Below, in pieces: positions 11,247 through 21,305 of a DNA stretch of 64,000 nt. The stretch's first letter is position 1. Every line of letters starts with the position of its first letter. The stretch is from Trichaptum fuscoviolaceum. Lineage: Eukaryota > Basidiomycota > Agaricomycetes > Hymenochaetales > Trichaptaceae. Made by a program: the position numbers and the translations under genes. The notes beneath the pieces are model-generated. The model was given only the letters and a program-made list of their open reading frames with translations. It was not told the origin of the DNA and did no database searches. The stretch covers positions 1,966,001 through 2,030,000 of the forward strand of contig CAJSYZ010000007.1 in NCBI GenBank assembly GCA_910574455.1. Reading direction: 5' to 3'.

Positions 11247-13620
11247 TCACATAATAGTGCATCTGCAGCATCCCACGTCTTCCTCCTCCTGCACGACGCG
11301 CTGTACGGGAGGACTGGGGGGGGCATCCATTGAAGCCAGCTTGGGTTCGAGCGATGGCTTTGTGTAGTGCGCGAATGGGGCAGGTGAGGGTGGTCGAGAA
11401 TCTCGCCGGCGGGCAGTCGACGGTCGGGGGTCGGTAGCCAGCGGGTGCGAGAGCTCGGCGTCCTCTCGTGCAGGCGACTCGGATGAGCGCTTCGCGGGCG
11501 CTGTGGACGGCATTTGGCCAAACTCGTCCATGGGGATAGATTCTCCGGGATTCGGGTCTCGTCGTATTCGGCGCTTGGTGGGATCGTAGCCAAAGGTCCC
11601 GGGCGCCTGGAGAGCCGTTGTCAGACGGTGCAGCAGTACGAGACCTAGGAAGAGAACTTACTGGAGGAATCCTCTCTTCCGACTCTCGCCTTTTAGGCTG
11701 TGGAAGCCCATTCGCCTCTTCGTACTGATCCTCTAATCCCATCTTTCGAGCGACCACGGGTAGTACAACCTAAAAGACGCTGTCAATAGAGCTATTTCTG
11801 CGAGAAAACAAACCGCACTCACATCGTCCCAGTTTCCATTCTTCTTCGGTTGCGTCCATGATGGGATGGCATCGGCGTCGTCCGGAACGTTTGGATATGC
11901 CGCCGACGACCGCACATTTATCGCAGACTTGGACCGTTTCTGCGCGACAGCTTGTTTCAGTTTCTTATTACCAGCTGGAGACACAGGCGACTTCGCACGT
12001 CCGCGTTTCTGCGCTACAGATAAAGACTGTGACTGCGCTTGCGGTGTAGTCGCAGAAACGGACGGCCGTATACGCCCAGGCGGTGCCGAGGATGTCGACG
12101 CAGTCAACGATTCCGGGGGTTCGGACGCTGAGCGGTTCGTGTACGCCGGCTTCTGTGTCGCGCGGGGAATTTGCGAGTCGAGTCGCGGTCGTTGGGTAGG
12201 CAATTGTGGGGAATGTTGCGCTGCTGTCGGTGTCGCCGTTGAATCTGAGTGATTTGATGCACTTGTGTACGTCCGCTCCGGAATTTGTTCGAGTCCATGC
12301 TCCGTATCGTCTTCTCTATCCAGTTCTCTTGGCCATTCTTCCCTACTCCTACTCGGATCACGCGTTTCTCGGTCAGTTTCCAGCTCAGTATCCACCTCCA
12401 TATCCGTCAATGGCGCCTCATCTAGAACCATCCCTGTCCGTGGATCGTAATCGTCAAAGACCACGCTCTCCCTATTGCCTATGCTCTCCGCCCTTCGGCG
12501 TCTCCCGATAGCAGGACCTACCTTCGTCGCCTGCCGATGCCGATGCCCATAGTTCGCAATCTCCAGCATTTCCATGCGATTCCCAATACGCAGCTCACCC
12601 ACACCTCCATTGCGGGACAGATCGCCGCGATACCAGTGCTCGAATGGCCTTTCTTCCTCTTCCGAGGGACGCGGCACGGGTTCGGCATCAGACACGAGTG
12701 AAGACGTATAGGAGTGAGCTGAGAAGGGAGGTGCTTCATTCATGATTCCATTCTGTCGAGACTGGTGTGGGACTGAGACGGACGAACGCGACGAAGCATA
12801 GTGGCCATTCTCATATACCTGCCAGCCATCAGGCCCGTGTTCGGGTGCCAGATACCCTAAATCTCGGCCTTGTCCATTCCGGATATCCGCTTTATCTTTA
12901 TGCACGCCGCCGTTAACATTGTTCGATGAGCCGGCCCGCAGATTGGATGCGTTTACTTTTGGTATTCGCGTGGGTTTACTGTTCGCCTCCGGCGCTTGCG
13001 CTTTAGTTAGGGGTAAGGCCGGAGAGTTAGAGCGTGATGATGCAGGTGTGGGGAGCGCGTTCGCCATCGCGTTCATGTTCGAGCTCGTCGTTGCGCCACT
13101 GGACGACGTGCTTTCAGATACGACCAATGGACCCGGGTGTTCATATGGATACGGTTGGGAATACGTTCGCGACCGTTTCCTGTTTCCTGCGGTGTCGGGT
13201 GCCTTTGCTGATGCCTTTGATGAGGGCGTGTTTGTTGATGAGTGGTTAGAGTAATCAGCAAACGGGCGCGAGTAGTTGAGGCTGGGACGCGGGATTGCGC
13301 TGGGCTTGTCCGTCGGTGCGTTGGTGCTGGTTGTGCTCGACGGCGTCCCTGCCCGTTTTGACGTCTTGCTGCTGCTGGTCCTGCTGCTGGAGCCAATCTG
13401 CGGATACGACTGTGTGGCCTCGTCGGACGACTGAATGGAGGTGGAGGACATGCGCTTTGAGATGGCTCGGCTCTCGCTTTCGAGCCCTTTTATACGATTA
13501 GATGTGTTGTCAATTGATAATTGATTGCAGAGTAAACATACGTTTTCGAAGCGTAGGCACAATCTGCTCATCCCACGAGAGATTTGGCAGCGCAGAGGTC
13601 GCAGTCGCAGTCATGGTCAT
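11247..13620 (-). CDS. Large disordered protein with C-terminal CaaX box
   Basis: Starts at the ATG at 13620 (a second in-frame ATG lies two codons on), with a short first exon containing LSWDEQIVPTLRKR. The first intron joins at GCTCGAAAGCGAG. Most of the protein is Ser/Thr/Pro/Arg-rich and predicted disordered, with few hydrophobic blocks (FEHWYRGDL, MEMLEIANYGHR, ESVVFDDYDP). The last exons encode VLPVVARKMGLEDQYEEANG and PGTFGYDPTKRR, compact segments that look conserved. The very end is GCCRCTIM-stop. CTIM fits a CaaX prenylation box, and the two upstream cysteines could be palmitoylated, so membrane anchoring is likely. The enzymatic role is unknown. Large antisense open frames in this GC-rich gene are shadows. 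Confidence 0.75.
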
Positions 13621-14481
13621 CGCTCAAAGCGCGTCGTCGACGTAGATGGCACCAGACGAATATGATGTCCACCGTTCAACTTCAGCATGCAGCAAACCTC
13701 TGTCCACTCCAGGTCCTTGGGCGCGATAGCAATAATGATTTCTACCGCAATTGAACAAATAAGAGAGATGCGAGACAGAGAGAAACAGAGTGGAAGAAGG
13801 GCAGAACGACGAGCAGCAAGAGGCAAACGATGGACAGAGAGCTGGGACGTGCTAACGGAGTAAGTCTGCGGCTTAGCGGTCGGGCACAAACATGCACAAG
13901 CAAATGCTGGAATGCCTCCGGAGCGCGCGCTGACCGCCAAAAAAATCAAGAAAAATCCAAGAAAAACTGGGATGAATATCTCGAGGAGAGTAGGAGAAAG
14001 GCAGAAGACTGGGATACCAAGGAAGGAGGAATTTTATTGAGAATGTGGATGGCACGCTTGAGTGTATGTGAAAGAGAGCTTTCGCGTGAGATATGCCGTT
14101 TCATTAGGTACTCTACTAGCATGCATTCCGCAGATCCATTACAATTAGACAAATACTTGGGCCATCTCATTGCTTTTTGCCTCTGACCTCCATCCCATAT
14201 TATAAGAAAATATTCTCTACAAAATAGTCGGCAACAATGTGCATTGCGTCGGATGCGACAAATGGGGCGGAATGTATTGGGCAGCTGCGTGAGATAGTAT
14301 CCTGATCAGGCGGCCAGGTCGTTCCGCTCAACCTCCAGGACAACGAACACGTTAACCACGACAGCGACGGCGACAAAGTCCTCTTTATTCTTTTTATTAC
14401 TATTCGACTTTCTCGGCCGCATTGTATCTCTCGCATTCGTTCGAACTTCTTGTAAACTAACTCCTTATCTTTCTGAACACA
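13621..14481. other. Divergent promoter region
   Basis: About 860 bases between two divergent starts (13620 minus, 14482 plus). Frames inside have no recognisable family. A pyrimidine-rich stretch with TTCTTTTTATTACT lies about 100 bases upstream of 14482, typical of fungal core promoters. Confidence 0.5.
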
Positions 14482-16184
14482 ATGTCTGGTACACATTCCC
14501 CCCTATCCGACTCCAGCCAACACACGCAGTCGACGCGTACAGTTGCTATCATCAAGAGCCATGCTCTCGAGCATAGACTTGACATCGAGCGCAGAATTGA
14601 AGCCGCGAGTTTTGAGGTCAGTGTCGCCCAGTCTTGCTTCAGACGCGTCGGACGACTGAGAACATGTCTAGATTGTCAAGGAGCGACAAATGGAATTTGC
14701 CCCCGACTCAGATCAGGAATTCCTCCACGAGCTCTTCGGAAAAGACGCGCCTTCGCTTTTCGAGTGCGTGCATTGACTTGCCATCTCTGACTTCCCTTCA
14801 TTAATCTTATCTATCAGAGGTCCTGTGTGGGTATACGTCTTGGAGCGCCGACGCGCCGTCGAAGTATGGAATGCGCTCATGGGCGACGCCGACCCCGAAC
14901 GCGCTCGGGAGACCGCCCCCAACTCACTGCGCGCCATCTTCGGCGTTGACAGCAGCCAGAACGCGCTCATGGGCAGCCCCGACGCGCAGACGGCCGAGGA
15001 CCAGATCGCATGCCTCTTCCAGTCTTCACCCCCTTTCCCTGCCCAGGACTTGGCCTGCGATGGCGCTGAGCTCGACAACATCGAGCATGAGCTGGGCGTT
15101 GGCATCGACGAGCCGGCGCCGCTCGACGAGAGCGTCGAGTGGCGGGACCGTGTCGGCGCGTTCGTCTCCGCCACGAACGGCGGCGGGACCTCGGTTTCCG
15201 GCTCACGCAGGGGGCCCTCGTCCGTGACATCGGGCGGCTCCGGTTCGCGAAAGGACGCATCTGGGAAGGGGGGCGTGCCATTCAAAGCGCGCCCCGTGCC
15301 GCGCACGACGCTCGTGCCCGACATTGCCCCGCGCACGACGCGCGCCGCCGCTCTCCGTGCAGGCGTGCCCGTCGAGTCCGTGAAGCCAGCGAAGCCGCGT
15401 GTTGCTCCCACTAAGGAAGAGCTGAAGCAGGCCTTCATGGACGTTCCGGGCCACAAACGCTCCAGTACTATCCAGGTCGCATCGACTGCGCCGCCCACTG
15501 TTGCACCCCGCATGACGCGCGCTGCGTCGCTCCGTATCAACGGCGGCAAGGCTCCTGAGCCATCTCGTCCTCGGCCGCGCCCAACTACGAGTAACGGGAC
15601 TTCAAGTGCAACACGTGCAAACGGCACAACGTTCGAAGGTGTCCCCGGGCACAAACGTCGTGAAACTATCAGCGTCGCAAGTGTGGCACCTCCGACAGTC
15701 GCGCCTCGATTAAATAAGAGCGCGGAGCTGCGCGCCAAGAAGAAGGAGGCACCGCCCTCTTCTTTCATGTGTAAGTTTGGCTGTCTGCAATTCAAGTTCG
15801 GGTCCCTGGGGATTAGGTTAACGTCTAATTATTCAAATAGTTCGCGGACCTTCCACACCGAAGGCACCCTCACTATCTCGTAATCCATCTCAGTCCTCCT
15901 TGTCATCGTCGCGCCCTGCTTCATCCGCTGGCACGCGTCCCTCTTCGTCTATGGCAAACCTGCGGGCGGGGACAGTGAGTGGACGCACGTCTGTAGCTCG
16001 TACGAACTCGCAGCCAAATAACGAGAATGCTGCACCGCCGCCAGTGGCCAAGGCACCAGCCCGACCACCTTCCATTGAGCCACGTCAAAACCGAAGCGCG
16101 CTTCTTCGCGCGATGAAGCAAAACGTGACGGCTTCTCCGGGGGTGAAGTTATCCACTAGAGTCAACCCCACTCGGGCAGTCTAA
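14482..16184 (+). CDS. NDK-like protein lacking the catalytic histidine, with C-terminal PRxTRAAxLR repeats
   Basis: Four exons; ATG 14482, TAA 16182-16184. Residues about 20-150 follow a nucleoside diphosphate kinase fold: RTVAIIKSHAL at the start strand, then HELFGKDAPSLFEGPVWVYVL, then NSLRAIFG and NALMGSPD. In active NDKs the last motif reads N-x-x-H-G-S-D. Here the histidine position is methionine, so phosphotransfer is not expected. The rest is disordered and carries repeated blocks: APRTTRAAALRAG, APRMTRAASLR, APRLNKSAELR and EPRQNRSALLR. Two longer repeats contain VPGHKR and then a VAS-APPTVAPR core. The repeats suggest a binding scaffold. Domain order resembles NDK-like proteins of the NME5/6/7 group, but the assignment to a specific one is not safe. 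Antisense frames on this GC-rich gene are shadows. Confidence 0.8.
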
Positions 16185-16625
16185 TCTGCGTCTCTCTCTT
16201 CCGGCTAACCATATTGTTTATACATCACGACATGTGTCTCTTATTCTTCTCTAGCTGGGCTATCGTTTCTTACTTCTCTGTCTCTCCTTTCTGACTAACA
16301 ATGTGAGATGAACACTCCTTAACACTTACCCACTCTCTATGACGACTTCTTGATCTTCGATTTACTACTTCTGACTGCTCGTTATCCTCTCTTTCTACTC
16401 CTTTGCTTGGATACCCTTTGAAAAGCTTTTCCAGTTTGTTGACAGCTGGTCACGAAAGCATTTGGTATAGCGAATCTAAACAACATACGCACAAAATGTA
16501 CTGCTGTATATATTACAATTGAGGCTGTTTGAATTCGTTCATTGAGGCAGGCTATAGATCACCGAATAAACGTTTTCTATGAATGGGAGAGTCAGCGATT
16601 AATAAACAAAGATTGCACAGAGAAC
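16185..16625. other. Convergent 3' intergenic region
   Basis: Holds the 3' ends of the NDK-like gene (+) and the Derlin gene (-). It is T/C-rich at the left, and no gene is seen. Confidence 0.5.
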
Positions 16626-17460
16626 TTACAGTCCCTCTGGCGCTTCGCTCCAGACCCCTTGACTGCCCAGCATCTCCCTTGGCCAGACATCTCTCACGAA
16701 CCATACGAGATGCCCCACCGCGCAGCCCAGTAGGTCGCCCGCAGCTGCTTTCCAAGTCCCATTCAAGAACCAGGAGAACGCGACGAGGGCGAGAGGGAGG
16801 TAGGGCGCCGTGATGGTGATGATCCCAAACAGGGATATTTGCGTGCTTGGATGGCGGCGGGACCACATGTAGATGGGCACAAATGCGAGGGGTGACGAGA
16901 GGAAGGGCATGTTAACTAGTGGTGAGATTGCCTGGAGAGCTTGTTCTGCTAAGCTTGCCATACACGATGTGGGTATGCACTCACAAGGAGCATGACCGCG
17001 GATTGAAACAATAGCCAGAAGTAATCGGCTCGTCGGCCATGGAAGGACGACTCCTCCAACATCCTACTGTATCTCATGCTGTACAAATGTCAGAGCTAGC
17101 TGTGCCGATGTGAGCGCAGGTCACTTACAAGAAAAATAGGTGGAACACAAAGTTGATAGAGATGTTTCCGAAGAAAAAGAATGTAGTAATTGCTCGCCAC
17201 AGCTGCAAGCGCGTTAGCGGGGTTACATGATCGAAGGAATACGAGTACGCACCTGCACATTCTTGAAAGTTGCTTTATAGCTAAAGTAGAGTTGCAGAGG
17301 TGTTATCATCTGGCATTGCTGCAGGTACGTTCAGAAAGGATTCAGAGAAGGCTCGCAGTTGTATACTCACGACAGCCAAGCTGGTCAATACCGCACACGC
17401 CAACCATCCCCTCGTCACAGGTGGCACTTGCGCCAGCCAGGCTTCAATACCAACGGGCAT
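16626..17460 (-). CDS. DER1: Derlin (Der1-like), ER-associated degradation
   Basis: Minus-strand gene of several exons, ATG at 17460, stop TAA at 16626-16628. It begins MPVGIEAWLAQVPPVTRGW with the family's PPVTR, then LYFSYKATF, LWRAITTFFFFG (the WR motif of derlins), RYSRMLEESSF with the arginine/tyrosine loop, then several membrane helices (LAFVPIYMW, APYLPLALVAFSW) and GCAVGHLVWFVRDVWP near the C-terminus. Derlins are rhomboid-like pseudoproteases of the ER membrane that help retrotranslocate misfolded proteins to the proteasome. The C-terminal tail is short, with no obvious SHP box. It shares a very short divergent promoter with TAM41. Confidence 0.9.
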
Positions 17461-17619
17461 AGCAGTCTATGTCGAGGAAGGAGGTCAAAGAGCGAGAGCG
17501 TGCCAGCTCGCCGACGGCTGCGGTCGTGGCGGTCACGTGCCTCAGACGATCTTGGGCACTGTAATGACGCCGGCCATCGCTCCTCACCGCCGAACACATC
17601 TTCTACACTCCCCCTCACC
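17461..17619. promoter_or_regulatory. Bidirectional promoter of Derlin and TAM41
   Basis: Only 159 bases separate the two divergent start codons (17460 minus, 17620 plus). All core promoter elements and 5' untranslated sequence of both genes must therefore overlap here or in the genes. No clear TATA box was identified. Confidence 0.6.
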
Positions 17620-19083
17620 ATGCTCGCCAACACCGCCCGCCGTCCCCGCAATGTGCACCTCACTGTCAACTTAGTCCGCTCCTTTGCTACAGAACACACC
17701 TTGACGTCGTCTACGTCGGCTGCGGCGGCGACGAACGACCAGCCTCCACCACTCAGCAAGCACCCAACTGCAGGCACCACCAGACCCCGCACACGACTCA
17801 ATCCATCGCCGCGTCCTGCAACATCGAGCAACAATGCGCAGGCGGGGATAACACTTCGCCAGTTGCCTCCAAACTTTGGGCAGAACCAGTTGCTCTCTGT
17901 GCCTAACTCGACGAGGGCGGTACTGGAGGAAATCGTCGCCCAGTTCCGAGCGCCCATTCGCTATGCCTTTGCGTACGGCTCGGGTGTATTTGAGCAGGAT
18001 GGATATGCGTCAATGAAGACGGAGGGAAAGACGCCTATGTTGGACTTCATGTTCGCGGTCCGGCACCCAGATCACTGGCACTCCATAAACATGAACCAAT
18101 TCCCTAGTCACTACCCACTTCATGCTCGCATGCTCGGTTCGGACTTCGTATCTCGAGTGCAGGAGGTCGGTCCTGGCGTCTGGTTCAACGCTTTTGTCCA
18201 AGTAAACGGCGTCGTAAGCATATGCACTCTTGATTCACTTTCCCGTGAACATCTTTGACGTTTGGGTATTCTGTGCAGACGATTAAATACGGCGTGACAT
18301 CCATAGACAACCTCTGCTCTGACCTGCTCATGTGGAATACGCTTTATCTAGCGGGACGTATGCACAAGCCTTTACGGATCATTAAAGACGACGCCAGGGT
18401 GCGGCTGACACAGCAAGTTAATCTGACATCTGCCCTGCGCGCTGCCCTCCTCACACTCCCCTCACACTTCAATGAAACTGATCTATTCCAACGGATAACA
18501 AGCATCTCGTATGAAGGTGACCCTCGGATGATTCTTCCGGCAGAAAACCGGTCCAAGATAGCCAATATCGTTTCCAAGCAATCTCCGCAGTTCAAAGAGC
18601 TATATCATCGTCTAGCTCTTGGCTTGCCCGGAGTGCATTGGTCATCAACCTCTGCATCTATTGAGCAAGACATGAGCCCGCACGTCCGTGCCTCGCTCAT
18701 CAAGAAACTTCCAGCAACACTTCGCACACGTCTAACTGATCGGTATTCTTCCCGTGCCGGCATTCCTGCGAAAGAAGCGGATGAATCTGCATTTTGGGTC
18801 AGAATCGCTGGCGATGCTGACTTGTCTGATGTCTTGAGAAAAGGTCTGTCGTTTCAGCGTCACGGTTAGCGAGCTAAATCGGAGACTAAACGAATTTTTC
18901 GTTTTTTTTTTCTTTAATTTATTCACGGTAGAGATGAGCGCGATCGTCCGGTATCCGGCCGCGGTGCAAACTGCGAAAGGTGTCGTAAGTGCCGGCGTCT
19001 TCAAAAGTCTTCGCTACTCTTCGGATAAAGTTGGAAAATGGTGGAAAGGATTTGGACGGAAAGCAGATACTCCCAGCAACTAG
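17620..19083 (+). CDS. TAM41: Mitochondrial phosphatidate cytidylyltransferase (CDP-DAG synthase)
   Basis: ATG 17620, TAG 19081-19083, two introns. The N-terminus is Arg/Ser/Ala-rich without acids (RRPRNVHLTVNLVRSFA) and fits a mitochondrial presequence. The catalytic core has FAYGSGVFEQ and LDFMFAV (the GS and D-x-(D/F) nucleotidyltransferase motifs), then HWHSINMNQ, WNTLYLAGRMHKP and GDPRM. The second intron ends after a poly-T tract near 18900. The final exon continues in frame with VRYPAAVQTAKGVV and GKWWKGFG, as expected for the TAM41 C-terminus, so the stop right after the second coding exon (18869) is not the true end. TAM41 makes CDP-diacylglycerol for cardiolipin synthesis on the matrix side of the inner membrane. 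Confidence 0.92.
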
Positions 19084-19715
19084 ATATTTTATGGCAGGAC
19101 TTCATATAGTATATATTACAATCGCAACTCAACTATCTACTGTGTAAGTCTGCATTCTCTACATTGTCGATACCCTGCTGATTCTCGAATCCTCTAGATC
19201 TTGTAATGTTCATTTACATACATGTTTTTGGATGACATCGCCAAAGAACAATAAGAGACAGATTCTCGGCTATTTCAGCTCCAGGCCCCAAAGATGCAAA
19301 GCGAACAATCGGCAAACAATTAGACTTCTTGCTTCTCCGCGCGTTGTCCAATCATGTGTAAGCTAAGCAAAGACATGGATCGCCGTTGAAATCAAAACCA
19401 GATTCGCCGAAGACAGTCAGAGTGAACATCTCGTAAAACATTCACGAAATTCCCTGGTAAGCGCCCTGGGCGCCTTCGTAAGCTGAATATTTCCCATGCT
19501 TTTTCCTCTTCGGTGTTATTTCTTCGTCTTCTCTGTGACCTCTCCGCCAAGAAGCAGCACAACAAACGCGTCGCGTCGCGCTGCGTGTTCTAATGAGCGC
19601 GTTCAGCCCAACACAACCATGTAGGCGTATAAAGGACTGACGAATTACTCCTCACATCCAGCCAGGTCTTTCGCCCTTCCCCCCTCACGCACCGGTCTTT
19701 GACAATCTTACCACA
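19084..19715. other. Intergenic stretch, no gene seen
   Basis: About 630 bases between the TAM41 stop and the next start. It should hold the TAM41 3' end and the promoter of the gene at 19716. No supportable coding region. Confidence 0.5.
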
Positions 19716-21216
19716 ATGCCTCGCAACCTCTTCACGCCGACCAACGTCCGTTCTGGACTAGTCAACACCGTCCCCTCTGTGCCACGGTGGACAGTCCTCC
19801 CCCCGACGCCCTCTGCATCGAGCGACTTGTCGCCCACGCCGTGCCCCAAAGAAAAGAAGAAGTCTCTCAAGAGGAGGCGCAAGGGTATGAAAGTCATCCC
19901 GCCGACGCCGGAGCTCGAATCGGACCAGGAGGTTGACGAGCTTGAGTATTCGCCGCTTCCTCAGGTCGCTCAGCCGCCGCCACCGCCTCCCAACCCAAGC
20001 CGCAAAAGGAAGAAGAAGACTGGCTCCACCACGACTTTGAACACACAAACCAGACCGTCTACGCAGCCTACCCAAAACCTTGAAGACGAGTCCTGCGCTG
20101 TCCAAGCAGCCTTGCTCAAGGTCATTGGGACATCGCATTTGACAATCACAGACGAGCAGAAGGAGTTCATTGACCTGGTTTCCAAAGTGGGTCTGCCGTT
20201 TTGTGCGTTGCTCTCCTTTCTGATGACCATTTCTTCGATCCATAGATGGACGTGAAGGAGGCTTTGAAGATTGTCCTGATGCTTCTGCTAAACAACCAGC
20301 CTGGTCCTTCTCATTCAGATCGTACAAACTCGCGCTCGATGGCCCTTTCTCTGGACACAGAGGTACGGCCCAGGGTTTATTCCTCTAACCAATTTCTTAC
20401 ACACCTTCTCCCCTGTAGAAGAAAATACTAGGCATCGTCAAAAGACGGTTGCGGGGCGGAGAAAAGGGTGTTCTCTATGAGAAAGCTGATTATGAGCATG
20501 TTATCGTATGTTCCGTTCGCTCTCAAACACCTCTCAAGTTCTATCCTAATCCTCGTGCTAGTCTGAACTAAAGCAATATGAAAACAGAGGAGGCCTCCCA
20601 GAGGATTGGGATCTCAGTGAGGAGCAGCTGGATGCAGTTTCCAGATGCACGGACGCATGTACGAGTAAGGTCAAAGGGGAACTTCGAAGACAGGTAAGAT
20701 CCAGCTTCCCATCCTTTTCTTCGCCTTTCCGATTGCTTACAATTTGAAGGTGAAGAATGCGAGGGAACAGAAGAAGCCTGCAAATAAATTCTTACGATCC
20801 ATCTTCGGTATTCAAGAGGATGGTTTTGGAAAGAAGCAGAAAGCCTTCGCGGCTGTTATGGTATTATCCATTTGTAGTCTCTCTACTTCTGTGACTGAAG
20901 TCGTCTCTTTAGCGATCTGAATACTGTGAGGATAAAGAGGCTCGGTCGTACTGGCGAGCAGTCGACGCTCGTCTTAAAGAGTATTACAACATCAAGTCCT
21001 ATCGGGCCAGAACGTACGTGATGGATCAGGTTGCTTCTTTGTATTCACTAACGAACTTGCTCATAGTGCGTGGCTGGATGAACAAATCGCCGACGACGAG
21101 GAGTCTTACCCTGAACCACCACCTGGAACAACAAAACGCAAACGCCGTTCGGCCGCCAATGATGACGTGCAACGGCGAAAGAAACAGCGATCAAAGGCGC
21201 CTTCAGAGGAACTATG
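19716..21216 (+). CDS. Unrecognised basic, probably nuclear protein
   Basis: Seven or so exons; ATG 19716, TGA 21214-21216. The first 120 residues are disordered with repeated PPTP and SPTP (possible proline-directed kinase sites) and two strong basic clusters, KEKKKSLKRRRKG and SRKRKKKTG, likely nuclear-localisation signals. A central helical region follows (AALLKVIGTSHLTITDEQKEFIDLVSK cut at a splice, DVKEALKIVLMLLLNN), then a charged region with SRCTDACTSKVKGELRRQ and YWRAVDARLKEYY. The tail is again basic (KRKRRS, RRKKQRS). No named domain is recognised. A chromatin or transcription role is possible but unproved. The reading frame joins cleanly across GT-AG introns. Confidence 0.65.
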
Positions 21217-21305
21217 AGGCGAAGGGAGTATAATACATAACCGGCTATTGAAGGCTACTGTACTTGATAGTAATTTCTAAATGTGTATCTGTGAATGCGT
21301 TATAT

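Noticed and set aside
11858..13254. Long plus-strand open frames opposite the CaaX protein gene
   Set aside because: They are mirror images of a GC-rich, Ser/Arg-rich coding sequence, with no start context, splice pattern or family. The minus-strand gene explains them.
14713..15795. A 360-residue minus-strand open frame across the NDK-like gene
   Set aside because: The plus-strand gene has clear motifs and splice sites over the same bases. The antisense frame has low-complexity Ala/Arg/Thr composition only.
18840..18869. Stop codon at 18869 as the end of TAM41
   Set aside because: A GT donor just before it and an exon after the poly-T acceptor restore the conserved TAM41 C-terminus, so the stop is intronic.
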